From Labrys sp. KNU-23 (GTDB lineage: Bacteria > Pseudomonadota > Alphaproteobacteria > Rhizobiales > Labraceae), in NCBI RefSeq assembly GCF_008330945.1, contig NZ_CP043489.1:2925501-2989500 (forward strand): 64,000 nucleotides of DNA, read 5' to 3'. The notes beneath the pieces were generated by a model. It searched no databases. It was not told the origin of the DNA and was given only the letters and a program-made list of their open reading frames with translations. Made by a program: the position numbers and the translations under genes. Below, piece after piece: positions 27,366 through 36,535 of this stretch (its first letter is position 1; each line of letters opens with the position of its first letter).

Positions 27366-27812
27366 ATGGATCGCAGAACCGCCGTGAGGGCCATGCTGGC
27401 AAGCGGCCCGGCCATTCTGGTTGCGGGGTCGGGTGCTGCTGCCGCCGCCGAGGCCAAACCGGTGCCGCGCGTCGCCTATCACCTCGCCGATCTGGAGAAA
27501 GCCGGCTTCGTGCTCGGCAATCTGCGCAACCATATCGACGGCATGGGCGGTCCTGAGGGCGTGAAACTGGCGGTGGTGGTGCATGGCCCGTCCCTGCAGG
27601 CCTTCCGGGCCGATGGCGGCAACGCGGATTTCAAGGCGCGTTTCACCCGACTCGTCCAGGAGAGCGTCGCCTTTCATGCCTGCCGCCACACGATGGAAGG
27701 CATGAAGCTCGGCCTCGCCGACCTCTTGCCCGGCTTTGCGGTGGCGGAGAAGGGCGGGGTGGTCCTGCTGGCCGAGCTCCAAAGCGAGGGCTGGCTCTAT
27801 TTGCGGCCATAG
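27366..27812 (+). CDS. DsrE-like protein with Tat-type signal
   Basis: A 148-residue protein. MDRRTAVRAMLASGPAILV carries an RR motif and a hydrophobic core as in Tat signal peptides. The mature part (VAYHLADLEKAGFVLGNLRN, VVVHGPSLQAF) matches the DsrE/F-like fold with a conserved cysteine, C106 (AFHACRHTM). DsrE proteins carry sulphur or sense redox state; exported versions are poorly known. GGAGGA precedes the ATG. Its 3' end overlaps the convergent gene by 16 bp. Confidence 0.85.
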   Translation: MDRRTAVRAMLASGPAILVAGSGAAAAAEAKPVPRVAYHLADLEKAGFVLGNLRNHIDGMGGPEGVKLAVVVHGPSLQAFRADGGNADFKARFTRLVQESVAFHACRHTMEGMKLGLADLLPGFAVAEKGGVVLLAELQSEGWLYLRP

Positions 27813-28486
27813 CTAGGCGGCGAGGGGGAACCGGCCTGCTGTGAATCGCCCTGGAGCCGTAATCGGGGCAATTCGTAGCGGGCCAGCTTGGCGATGTCGG
27901 CGGGGCGCCCGGTTTTCAGCCGCCCCAGGAAGGCCTTGGCGGCCTCATTGCCATAGGCGCGGCGGCTGATGGCGAAGAGCATGACGCCATCGCCGCGCGG
28001 CACGTAGCGATAGGCGTTCCACTCCACCGTGAACTCGCCCCAGGGGTTTTTCTGGCTGACCAGGAAGTCCAGCAGGATCTCGCCTGCCGCTGCGTTGCGG
28101 ATCAGGGCCATCTGCACCAGCGGATCCTTGCCCTTGCGCTGGTTGAGCGAATCGACCTGAGCCTTGGCGGCACCGGCGACATTCTCGCCGCCGGCCAGCA
28201 GCTCCACCAGCACCATTTTGGTGTATTCGGCCACGGTCTCGTCGGCCGGCAGATATTCCTGCTTGTAGTAGGTGGGATTGGGTTGAGCGCTCCAGGCGAG
28301 CCGGTATTCCGTGCCGTCGAAGGCCAGCGGGCCGGGCAGGCCGAGGCGGTCGACGGCCTCCTGCGCGGCCAGGCCGGCCGGCAATGCCACCAGCGCCGCC
28401 AGAACCAGGCCAGTGCGGAAGGCCTGGCGGATGAAGTTCCCGAGATGTCCGGTATTTGGAAACGAACGTTTCCCTATCGTCGCCAT
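27797..28486 (-). CDS. Exported hypothetical protein
   Basis: A 229-residue protein with a hydrophobic segment (TGLVLALVALPAG-like, residues ~26-42) ending near AAQEAV, which reads as a signal peptide with a long charged start. The mature domain has no motif I recognise; FTVEWNAYRYVPRGDGVMLFAISRRAYG is its best-structured stretch. AAGGA precedes the ATG at 28486. It converges on the DsrE-like gene with a 16 bp overlap. Confidence 0.72.
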   Translation of the reverse strand: MATIGKRSFPNTGHLGNFIRQAFRTGLVLAALVALPAGLAAQEAVDRLGLPGPLAFDGTEYRLAWSAQPNPTYYKQEYLPADETVAEYTKMVLVELLAGGENVAGAAKAQVDSLNQRKGKDPLVQMALIRNAAAGEILLDFLVSQKNPWGEFTVEWNAYRYVPRGDGVMLFAISRRAYGNEAAKAFLGRLKTGRPADIAKLARYELPRLRLQGDSQQAGSPSPPSYGRK

Positions 28487-28674
28487 CCTGTCCTTTCCGG
28501 CCAGCTCACGTGAAGGACGCCACCCTAGGGGCAAGCCCCCATCCATGACAAGAAAGGCGATGGACCGGTCCGCCGGGGACGGAACTTCCTATCAGCCGCA
28601 AGCCGATGCAGGTCCTCCTCTTGACGCTACCCGCAAACTGCCGGATGCAACCAGGAGACGATGTCGAGGTGGCG

Positions 28675-30246
28675 ATGGAAACCTTCGAGTGGATCATTCT
28701 GCTGTTGCTGGGCGCCGCCCTGCTGTCGACCCTCGCCCGGCGCCTCGGCGCGCCCTATCCGACTTTCCTCGCCCTTGGCGGCGCCTGCCTCGCCTTCGTG
28801 CCCAACAGCCCGGAATGGACGCTGGATCCGCATCTTGCACTGACCCTGTTCGTGGCGCCCGTGCTGCTGGATGCCGCCTATGACACCTCGCTGCGGGACC
28901 TGCGCGACAATTGGGTGCCGGTCGCCAATCTCGTGGTGGTCGCCGTCGGCGTCACCACCGTCGCCGTCGCCCTGATCGCGCGCTGGCTGGTGCCCGATAT
29001 GCCCTGGGCCGCGGCGATCGCGCTGGGGGCCATCGTGGCGCCGCCGGATGCGGCGGCCGCCACGGCGATCGTCCGGCAGGTCAAGCTGCCGCATCGCCTG
29101 ACCAAGATCCTCGAGGGCGAGAGCCTGCTCAACGATGCCAGCGCCTTGCTGATCTATCGCCTTGCCGTGATCGCCATGGTTTCCGGCGGCATCACCCTCG
29201 GCAGCCTCGGCCCCGCCTTCTTCATCACCGTGTTCGGCTCGGTCGCCGCGGGCATCGTCATGGGACTGGCCTTTCCCTATCTGATCGGGCGCTTCGACGA
29301 TGCGCCGACCGCCCTCATCGTGCAATTCGCCACCACCTTCGGAGTCTGGATCCTGGCGGAGGCAGTGGGGCTCTCAGGCATCCTCACCATCGTCTGCTAT
29401 GCCATGACCATTGCCCGCCGGCGCGATGCTCCCATGCCGGCGCGCCTGCGTGTGCCTGTCTATGCGGTGTGGGAGACGGCGGTGTTCATGCTGAATGCCT
29501 TCGCCTTCGTGTTGATCGGCCTGCAATTGCGCCCGATCTGGGAGCGGCTCGACATGGCGCTGCGCTTCCAATATTGCGCCGTGGCCCTGGCGGTGCTGGT
29601 CACTGTCGTCGTGGTGCGCTTCCTCTGGGTGATGACCTACAACACCGCGGTCCGCTTCAAGATTTCCCGCTGGGGCTTCCATCCGCCCCGGCCGATGGCG
29701 CGGCCGACAGCGCGCGGCGGCATCGTCATCTCCTGGGCCGGCATGCGTGGCATCGTCACCCTCGCCGCCGCCTTCGCTTTGCCCGAGCACCTGGCCGATG
29801 GCACGCCGTTTCCCTATCGCGACCTCATCCTGTTCACCGCCTTCTGCGTGGTGTTCGGCACGCTGGTCCTGCAGGGCCTGACGCTCAAGCCGCTGATCCG
29901 CTGGATGAATTTGCGCGACGGCGACCCCGTTGGCCAGGAGGTCAAATGGGCCCGCACCGAGGCCTATCGCGCTGCCATCGAGGCGATCAGGGACGATGAA
30001 TCCAAGCATGCCAAGCTGCTGTGCAAGGAATATGGGGCGGTGGTGGAGCTGAGCGAGGCGAGTCCGCTGCAGGGCGAGATCGGCGATCTGCCGGGCAATC
30101 CGCTCAGGCGGCGGGCGATCGCCGCCGCCCGGCTCAAGACAGGCGAACTCCGCCGCGAGGGGGCCATCGGCGACGATGCCTATTATGTGCTGGAGGAGGA
30201 GTTCGACTGGGCCGATCTCAGCGCCGGCGCGGCGCGGAGCGCGTGA
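28675..30246 (+). CDS. Na+/H+ antiporter, NhaP (CPA1) type
   Basis: A 523-residue cation/proton antiporter with about 12 membrane segments (residues 5-410). The ion-binding motifs are GAIVAPPDAAAATAIVRQ and LEGESLLNDASALLIYRLA (the ND pair), and ISWAGMRGIVTLAAAFALP is typical of NhaP/NhaG proteins. A 110-residue cytoplasmic tail follows. The frame is open to 28606, but ATG at 28675 begins at the first membrane helix and has GAGG upstream. It exports Na+ or K+ for pH or salt homeostasis. Confidence 0.92.
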   Translation: METFEWIILLLLGAALLSTLARRLGAPYPTFLALGGACLAFVPNSPEWTLDPHLALTLFVAPVLLDAAYDTSLRDLRDNWVPVANLVVVAVGVTTVAVALIARWLVPDMPWAAAIALGAIVAPPDAAAATAIVRQVKLPHRLTKILEGESLLNDASALLIYRLAVIAMVSGGITLGSLGPAFFITVFGSVAAGIVMGLAFPYLIGRFDDAPTALIVQFATTFGVWILAEAVGLSGILTIVCYAMTIARRRDAPMPARLRVPVYAVWETAVFMLNAFAFVLIGLQLRPIWERLDMALRFQYCAVALAVLVTVVVVRFLWVMTYNTAVRFKISRWGFHPPRPMARPTARGGIVISWAGMRGIVTLAAAFALPEHLADGTPFPYRDLILFTAFCVVFGTLVLQGLTLKPLIRWMNLRDGDPVGQEVKWARTEAYRAAIEAIRDDESKHAKLLCKEYGAVVELSEASPLQGEIGDLPGNPLRRRAIAAARLKTGELRREGAIGDDAYYVLEEEFDWADLSAGAARSA

Positions 30247-30343
30247 TGGATAATGGCATTGCTGATTGCTGAAGATTGCCTCACGGTCGCGTAGCCCGTC
30301 ACCCCAGCCCACTCCAAGTGGAGTGGACGATATCCGCAAGAAT

Positions 30344-30584
30344 GCTGGGGCATATACACATCTCATGCTCTCCAGATAAAGCGCGGGAATCCTTCCCCGA
30401 CTTCGGGGAAGGTGTCGCTGTGCAGCAGCGACGGATGGGGGAGTGTGGCGCTGCCGCGCCGATGGTGGTTGGATTTGTGTCACTCTCCCCCACCCGACCT
30501 CGCTTCGCTCGCCCACCCTCCCCGAAACCGGGGAGGGATTAGCGCGCTCCAATCGGCTTGGTAGGGACGTGCATATGCCCCAGC
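30344..30584. repeat. Large RIME-like element with 17 bp terminal inverted repeats
   Basis: GCTGGGGCATATACACA at 30344 faces an inverted copy (ACGTGCATATGCCCCAGC) ending at 30584, two differences. Inside, AGCGCGGGAATCC followed by CCTTCCCCGACTTCGGGGAAGG near 30380-30412 faces AGCGCGC plus a second CTCCCCGAAACCGGGGAG hairpin near 30520-30546, and GGGGGAGTGTG faces CACTCTCCCCC. The element fills most of the 427 bp gap between the convergent antiporter and melA genes, where nothing else was seen. Confidence 0.8.
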
Positions 30585-30673
30585 GTCCTCGCGAGGAGAG
30601 GGGCAGCGCAGTGCTTTCCGAGTAGGGCCATTCGAGGAAGCCGCATCTGCCCCCTGTGGCCGCTCCCATCTGC

Positions 30674-32020
30674 TCACGCCACCCTTAGCTGCGAGGCGGC
30701 GTGGGCCACCGTCTCGCGCAGATTCTGCGGGATCCAGTCGCCGTGGGCTGCCATGAGCTCGTCGACCAGGGCCCAGATCTCGTCGAGATTGAGCTCGGCG
30801 GCGGTGTGCGGATCGAGCATTGCGGCATGGTAGACATGGTCGCGATTGCCGGTCAGCAGCGCCTCCACCGTGAGGTTCTGGACGTTGATGTTGGTCTGCA
30901 TCAGGGCCGCGAGCTGGGGCGGCAGCTTGCCGATGCTGACCGGCTGCAGCCCGTTCCTGTCGACCAGACAGGGGACCTCCACGGCGCAATCGGCCGGCAG
31001 GTTGGCGATCAGGCCGCGATTTTCGACATTGCCATAGACCACGGCGGGCTTGCCCGTCTCCATGGCATGGATGATGGTCGAGCCATATTCGACGCTGCGC
31101 TTGACCTCGAGCGGGACCGAGGCGTCCTGCAACTGGCTGGAGAGCTCGCTCCATTTCCGGATCTGGTTCTCCGAGCGGGTGATGTATTCGTCGAGCGGGA
31201 TGTTGTAGCGCTCGACCAGCTTTTCCTGCCCCGTCTTGATGTACCAGGGCACATATTCGCAGAAATGCTCGCTGGATTCGGTGACGAAATAACCGAGCCG
31301 CAGGAACATGTCGTAGCGCACCCGGTTCCACTCGGGCACGCGCCCTTCCTCGACCACCTTGCGGATCAGCGGATAGAGATCCTCGCCATTGCGCTCGAAC
31401 TTCAGGTAGAACGCCATGTGGTTGATGCCGGCGCAGGTGTAGTTGATCTCCTCGAGCGGCACGCCGATATCCTCGGCGATCTCGGCCGCCGTGCCCTGCA
31501 CGCTGTGGCAGAGACCGACGCTGCGGATCTTGCTCGCCCGGTTCAAGGCCATGACGTTCATCGCCATCGGGTTGGCATATTGCAGATGGAAGACGCCCGG
31601 GCACAGCCTTTCCATGTCGCGCGCATAGTCGAGCAGCACTGGAATGGTACGCAGGGCCCGCATGATGCCGCCGATGCCGAGCGTGTCGGCGATGGTCTGG
31701 CGCAGGCCGTATTTCTTGGGCACCGCGAAATCCGTCATCGTACCCGGCTTGTAGCCGGCGACCTGGATCATGGTGATGGCATAGTCGGCCCCGTCGAGGG
31801 CGCGTGACCGGTCCGTGGTGGCTTCGATGCGGGCAGGGACCTTGAGCGTCTCGACGATGCGCCGGCCGACGCGTTCGGAGACGGCCAGGCGCTCGGCGTC
31901 GATGTCGTAGAGGCAGATATGCGCCCGGGCGAGTTCGGGAAAGGAGAGGATGTCACCCATCAGGTTCTTGGCGAAAACGGTGCTGCCGGCACCGATGAAG
32001 GTGATCTTGGGGGAAGGCAT
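30674..32020 (-). CDS. melA: Alpha-galactosidase, glycoside hydrolase family 4
   Basis: A 448-residue GH4 enzyme. The family uses NAD+ and a divalent metal, oxidising C3 of the sugar during hydrolysis. It shows KITFIGAGSTVFAKNLMGD at the N-terminus, N150 (YANPMAMN), C171 (LCHSVQGT) and H201 (GINHMAF), all expected metal or substrate ligands. Cytoplasmic. It follows a binding protein and two permeases on the same strand, so imported alpha-galactosides such as melibiose or raffinose are the likely substrates. Last gene of the operon repressed by the LacI-type regulator. Confidence 0.95.
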   Translation of the reverse strand: MPSPKITFIGAGSTVFAKNLMGDILSFPELARAHICLYDIDAERLAVSERVGRRIVETLKVPARIEATTDRSRALDGADYAITMIQVAGYKPGTMTDFAVPKKYGLRQTIADTLGIGGIMRALRTIPVLLDYARDMERLCPGVFHLQYANPMAMNVMALNRASKIRSVGLCHSVQGTAAEIAEDIGVPLEEINYTCAGINHMAFYLKFERNGEDLYPLIRKVVEEGRVPEWNRVRYDMFLRLGYFVTESSEHFCEYVPWYIKTGQEKLVERYNIPLDEYITRSENQIRKWSELSSQLQDASVPLEVKRSVEYGSTIIHAMETGKPAVVYGNVENRGLIANLPADCAVEVPCLVDRNGLQPVSIGKLPPQLAALMQTNINVQNLTVEALLTGNRDHVYHAAMLDPHTAAELNLDEIWALVDELMAAHGDWIPQNLRETVAHAASQLRVA

Positions 32021-32085
32021 CAGGGGCTCCTGATCGAGAAGAAAAGGTCGGCGACGGTGACCGCCGCCGACAGGGGGGAGGGAGA

Positions 32086-33486
32086 TCAGAACAGGGCGTT
32101 CACGGCATCGTTGGCTTCCTTGAGAACCTTCGCCGCGTCGACGTCATTGAGGAAGATCTGCTCGAAGGCGGCCTTCATGATCGAATTGATTTCGGAGGAA
32201 TGGTCGGTGATCGGGAAATTGAAGGTCTGGTCGGGTGTGGCTTCCTTCAGGAAGGCGGAGACGTCCCAACCCTTGCCGGTGGAGGCCTGCTGGGACAGTT
32301 TGGCCGCCTCCTCGATGGCCGGGAAGACCACGCCGGAGGTGCCGACGATGCGGGCGCAGCTGGGAGAGGCCAGGAATTTCACCCATTGCCAGCTTTCCTC
32401 GGGATGCTTGGTGCCGGTCCAGATGCCGTCGGCCAGGCCGTTGAACATGGTCTTGCGGCCCATAGGTCCCTTGGGCAGCAGGGCATAGCCGAGCTTGAAC
32501 TTGGCATTGCTGCCGAAGAAACTGATCAACCAGGAGCCCTGCGGTGCCAGCGCCGCCTTGCCGGCCACGAACAGGGCGGAGGCATTGTTGCCGACATCCT
32601 TTTGCGGGATGGCGAAGCCCTTCTTCAGGCCGAGATCGCGCTGCCAGGTGATGGAGGCGGCCAGCTCCGGTGCATCGTAATGGTAGGAGGTCGCCCACAG
32701 GCCGTCGACGAAGTTGAAGCCGTTGGAGGCGGCGAAATGGGCCCAGGCCGACTGGCCATAGCCGTCGATCTCCGGAAAGACGATGCCATATTGCTTGACG
32801 GATTTAGGATCGAACTTGGCCGAGAGGCCGTCATTGCCATTGGCGTCGAGGGAGAGCCTGGCCAGGATCTTTTCGAAGCTGCCGCCATCCTTCGGATTCC
32901 AGGTGGCGTCGTTGAGCTCCTCGACGCTGACCCCGGCCTTGTCGAGCATGTCCTTGTTGTAGACGATGGCGACGGTGTCCCAATCCTTGGGCAGGCCGTA
33001 GATGCGGCCATCCTTCGACCACAGGTCGATCAGGCCTTTGTAGTAGATGTCGGTCGGGACCTTGTCGCGCCTGATGAAGTCGGTGATTTCCATCACCTGG
33101 TTGTTGGCGACGAATTCGGGATAGCGGCTGAGATGGTTGGTGAAGACATCCGGCGCCGTGCCGGAGACGAAGCCGGTGGAGAGCGTCGTCCAATAGTCGT
33201 TCCAGGCAAGCTGGGTGAGCTTCACCTTGATATCGGGGTGCTCTTTCTGGAAGGCATCTGCGCAAGCCTGGTAGGGCGCGAGCTGGTTGTTGTCCCATAG
33301 CCAGTAGCTGATCTCGGTCGCGGCTTGGGCCGGCAGGCTCGTTCCCGCCAGCAGTATCGCGCCGAGGCCGAGTAGCAGACGGCGGGACCCGCGCGCGGGA
33401 CTCCTCAGATTGCCGGCAGGCTGGCCACGCCGCCTGCAGCACCATGAACGCAGTCGTGATGCGAGAGCTTTCGAGATGGTCGTCAA
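32086..33486 (-). CDS. Alpha-galactoside ABC transporter substrate-binding protein
   Basis: A 466-residue family-1 solute-binding protein. After an unusually long basic N-terminus (about 34 residues, RSWCCRRRGQPAGNLRSP and more) comes a hydrophobic core (LLLGLGAILLAGTSLPAQA) with cleavage near AQAATEIS. The mature protein begins ISYWLWDNNQLAPYQACADA. The start is TTG at 33486, supported by GGGAGG six bases upstream, so the long N-terminus is probably real. It feeds the two permeases encoded upstream in the same operon. Confidence 0.92.
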   Translation of the reverse strand: MTTISKALASRLRSWCCRRRGQPAGNLRSPARGSRRLLLGLGAILLAGTSLPAQAATEISYWLWDNNQLAPYQACADAFQKEHPDIKVKLTQLAWNDYWTTLSTGFVSGTAPDVFTNHLSRYPEFVANNQVMEITDFIRRDKVPTDIYYKGLIDLWSKDGRIYGLPKDWDTVAIVYNKDMLDKAGVSVEELNDATWNPKDGGSFEKILARLSLDANGNDGLSAKFDPKSVKQYGIVFPEIDGYGQSAWAHFAASNGFNFVDGLWATSYHYDAPELAASITWQRDLGLKKGFAIPQKDVGNNASALFVAGKAALAPQGSWLISFFGSNAKFKLGYALLPKGPMGRKTMFNGLADGIWTGTKHPEESWQWVKFLASPSCARIVGTSGVVFPAIEEAAKLSQQASTGKGWDVSAFLKEATPDQTFNFPITDHSSEINSIMKAAFEQIFLNDVDAAKVLKEANDAVNALF

Positions 33487-33513
33487 GGCTTCCTCCCGGA
33501 GGTGTCCGGCCCG

Positions 33514-34389
33514 TTATTTCAGGCCGCTGAATTGCAGGGACTCGACCACCCGCCGGCCGAGGATGACGAGCAGCGCGATGATCGGCAGGATCGACAGGAA
33601 GGTCGCGGCCATCAGGCCGGTCCAGTCCGGATTGCCGTTCGGCTGCTGCTGCAGGAAATTGGTGAGGGCCACCGACAGGACGCGCGAGCTTTCATCGCGC
33701 CCGATCAGATAGGGCCAGAGGAACTCGTTCCAGCTGTTGATGGCGAGCAGGATGGCGAGCGTGGCGATCGCGCCGCGATGGACCGGCAGCACTACGCTCC
33801 AGAAGATGCGCAGCGGCGAGGCGCCGTCGAGACGGGCAGCGTCCTCCAATTCGGCGGGCGTCGACAGGAAGAACTGGCGCAGGAAGAACACGGCAAAAGG
33901 CGTCATCAGGACGAAGGGCGCCACCATGCCGGTCATGGTGTTCAGCCAGCCGAGTTCCTTGATCAGCACGAAATTCGGGATGAACAGCACGATCGCCGGC
34001 ACCATGGTGGCGGAGATGAAGAGGTAGAAGATCACGTCCCGCCCGAAGAAGCGCAGCCTGGCGAAGGCATAGGCTGCCAGGGAGGAGAAGAAGATCTGGC
34101 CGGTGACGCAGACCGCCGTGAAGACGAGGCTGTTCACGAGGGCCGGCCCGAAATTGATGCGGGCGATGAAGCCTCCCTGCTCCGGGCTGAGCCCGAAGAT
34201 GCGGGTGAAGTTGGTGGTCGTCACGCCGTCCGGCAGCAGCGAGCCGGCGCTGTCATAGAGGTTCGACAACGGCGTGAACGCCGTCTTGAGGGCGATCCAG
34301 AGGGGAAAGAGCGAGCCGATGACGAAGAGCCAGAGCACCAGCCAGGCAAAGGCGCGTCCGACGTTCCGGCGTGGGGCGACGATGGCCAT
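33514..34389 (-). CDS. ABC transporter permease (AglG/MalG-like)
   Basis: A 291-residue permease with about six membrane segments and the EAA loop around ELEDAARLDGASPLRIFWSV. It lies 5 bp after the other permease gene, so the two are coupled. With that protein it forms the channel of the alpha-galactoside importer. No ATPase gene lies in this operon. Confidence 0.93.
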   Translation of the reverse strand: MAIVAPRRNVGRAFAWLVLWLFVIGSLFPLWIALKTAFTPLSNLYDSAGSLLPDGVTTTNFTRIFGLSPEQGGFIARINFGPALVNSLVFTAVCVTGQIFFSSLAAYAFARLRFFGRDVIFYLFISATMVPAIVLFIPNFVLIKELGWLNTMTGMVAPFVLMTPFAVFFLRQFFLSTPAELEDAARLDGASPLRIFWSVVLPVHRGAIATLAILLAINSWNEFLWPYLIGRDESSRVLSVALTNFLQQQPNGNPDWTGLMAATFLSILPIIALLVILGRRVVESLQFSGLK

Positions 34390-34394
34390 GGCGC

Positions 34395-35327
34395 CTACTC
34401 CAGGTCCGAGCTGCCGGCCCGCATCACCCGCATCTGGATGAGGGTGACGCCAACAAGCACCAGGAAGAGCAGCACGGACATGGCCGAGGCGTAGCCCATC
34501 TTGGAGAAGCGGAAGGCGCTCTCATAGATGTACCAGATGATGGCGCTGGTCGAATTGACCGGCCCGCCCCTTGTGGCCACGGCGATGGTGTCGAAGACCT
34601 GGAACGACCCGATCACGCTGGTGACCACGATGAACACCAGGACGGGGCGCAGTAGCGGCAAGGTGATATGCCGGAACATGCGCCATTCGCTGGCGCCATC
34701 GATTTTGGCGGCCTCGTAAAGCGAGCGCGGAATGGCCTGCAGCCCGGCATAGAACAGGATCGCGGTCATGCCCGTGTGGCGCCAGACATTGATCGCGGCC
34801 ACCGACACCAGCGACAGTTCGGGCGTGGTCAGGAAGGGCTGTCGGGGTATGCCGATCAGGCCGAGAAAGGCGTTGGTGATGCCCAGGATCGGATCGAGCA
34901 GCCACAGGAAGATCAGGGCCGCGACCACGTTGGAGAGCAGATAGGGCGCCACCACCACCGCCCGCAGCGCCACGGATTTCGACAGCCTGTCCATCAGCAC
35001 GGCCAGCAGCAGCCCGAGTGCCGTCTGGACCGGGATGTTGTAGAGGACATAGAGGCAGGTGATCTTGATCGACTGCCAGAAGCGGGGATCGCCCATCAGC
35101 CTGACATAATTGTCGAGCCCGACGAATTTCGGCGCCCGCATCAGGTTCCAGTCGGTCAGGCTGATCTCGACAGCCCGCAGCGTCGGCAGCAGATAGAACA
35201 CCGTAAAGCCGAGGAGGGCGGGGGCGATGAAGAGCCAGCCCGTCAGGTTCTCGCGCCAGCGCAGGTTCCTCGCGCTGCGGGCCGTGCGCCGTCCGGCCAG
35301 TGATTCGGACTCGCCGATCGATACCAA
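34395..35327 (-). CDS. ABC transporter permease (AglF/MalF-like)
   Basis: A 310-residue permease: basic cytoplasmic start, six membrane segments, EAA loop YEAAKIDGASEWRMFRHITL. It is the first gene of the alpha-galactoside operon. The start codon appears to be TTG at 35327 with GGAGG eight bases upstream; no ATG or GTG fits. The tandem operators lie 43 bp beyond, between this gene and the divergent LacI gene. Confidence 0.92.
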   Translation of the reverse strand: MVSIGESESLAGRRTARSARNLRWRENLTGWLFIAPALLGFTVFYLLPTLRAVEISLTDWNLMRAPKFVGLDNYVRLMGDPRFWQSIKITCLYVLYNIPVQTALGLLLAVLMDRLSKSVALRAVVVAPYLLSNVVAALIFLWLLDPILGITNAFLGLIGIPRQPFLTTPELSLVSVAAINVWRHTGMTAILFYAGLQAIPRSLYEAAKIDGASEWRMFRHITLPLLRPVLVFIVVTSVIGSFQVFDTIAVATRGGPVNSTSAIIWYIYESAFRFSKMGYASAMSVLLFLVLVGVTLIQMRVMRAGSSDLE

Positions 35328-35369
35328 AGCCGTTGCCTCCCCAGGCTGGTTTCATTTTTCCGTCGTTGA

Positions 35370-35402
35370 TAACACGTGTTACTTATTTACTAACACGTGT
35401 TA
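35370..35402. promoter_or_regulatory. Two tandem LacI-type operators
   Basis: The perfect 12 bp palindrome TAACACGTGTTA occurs at 35370-35381 and again at 35391-35402. The centres are 21 bp apart, two helical turns, so two repressor dimers would sit on the same face. The site is just upstream of the permease start and upstream of the divergent LacI gene, so both transcription units may be controlled. Confidence 0.85.
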
Positions 35403-35500
35403 GTATGATTAATGCAGAGGAAGGGCGCGCTGTCAAGACGGGTGCCCGCAGGCTTGACAGGCCGGGATCGGCACGGCTTGTTGACGGTCTCGGAGGGCGG

Positions 35501-36535
35501 ATGGAGCGCATGAAGGTGACGAGCCATGACGTGGCGGAGCGCGCCGGCGTATCCCGCGCCACCGTCTCCATGGTCCTGAATGGTTCGACGGCCGTTTCGA
35601 TCAGCACCCAGACGCGCGAGAGGGTTCTGCAAGCTGCGGCGGAGCTGGGCTACCGGCCGAATTCGGCGGCCCGCATGCTGGTGCGCGGCGATACCGAGAC
35701 CATCGGCCTGGTCGCGACCGATCCGGCGCTCCTGAACGTCGATGGCTTCGTGCCCCAGCTCCTCTATGGCATCACCCGCGTCAATCGCGACCATGGTTAT
35801 GGTGTGTTGCTGGAGGTCGTCGAGAAGGGTGGCGCACCCAACGTCTATACCGATCTGGTGCGCAGCCGCCGTATCGACGGCATGATCGTGCTCAATCCCG
35901 CCAGCAACGACCAGGCCCTGCACGGCCTGATCGAGGACGGCTATCCCCTGGTGCTGCTCGGCTCCGTCGGCCACCCGCGCGAGCATGCGGTGAACTTCTC
36001 CAACCGCCGGGCGATCCAGAGCGCCGTCGATCATCTCGTCGGGCTCGGGCACAGGCGCATCGGCCATATCGGCTTCTCGGCGATGGGCAACATCGCCACC
36101 GACCGGCGCCTGGCTGCCTATCAGGACAGCCTCGTCAGCCATGGCATTCAGCCTGAGCCGGATCTGGTCGGCTTTGCCCATCACAGCGCCGAAAGCGGCT
36201 TCACTGCCATGCAGGCACTGCTGGCACGAGCCCGTCGACCGCCCACTGCCATACTGGCCGGCAACGATACGATCGCGCTCGGCATACTGGCCGCGATCGA
36301 GGCGGCTGGCCTGCGGGTGCCGGAGGATATCGCCGTCATCGGTTTCGACGACCTGCCGATCGCGGCCTATACCAGGCCTGCCCTCACCACCATCCGCAAC
36401 CCGGCGATCGAACAGGGGGAGGCGGCGGCGCGCATGCTGATCCGGCTGCTCAAGCGTGAAGTGGTCGAGCCTTCCAGGATCGTTTTCGGCACGGAACTCG
36501 TCATCCGGGCCTCGAGCGGCGGTATGGTTGGATAG
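35501..36535 (+). CDS. LacI family transcriptional regulator of the alpha-galactoside operon
   Basis: A 344-residue LacI/GalR protein. The DNA-binding domain (VTSHDVAERAGVSRATVSMV) with hinge helix (NSAARMLVRG) is followed by a periplasmic-binding-like sensor domain: LLYGITRVNRDHGYGVLLEV, then GNDTIALGILAAIEAAGLRV and FDDLPIAAYTRPALTTI. GGAGG precedes the ATG at 35501; an ATG at 35510 is also possible, and a frame from 35406 would overlap the operator. It is divergent from the operon and separated by the tandem palindromes, so it almost certainly binds them. Confidence 0.93.
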   Translation: MERMKVTSHDVAERAGVSRATVSMVLNGSTAVSISTQTRERVLQAAAELGYRPNSAARMLVRGDTETIGLVATDPALLNVDGFVPQLLYGITRVNRDHGYGVLLEVVEKGGAPNVYTDLVRSRRIDGMIVLNPASNDQALHGLIEDGYPLVLLGSVGHPREHAVNFSNRRAIQSAVDHLVGLGHRRIGHIGFSAMGNIATDRRLAAYQDSLVSHGIQPEPDLVGFAHHSAESGFTAMQALLARARRPPTAILAGNDTIALGILAAIEAAGLRVPEDIAVIGFDDLPIAAYTRPALTTIRNPAIEQGEAAARMLIRLLKREVVEPSRIVFGTELVIRASSGGMVG

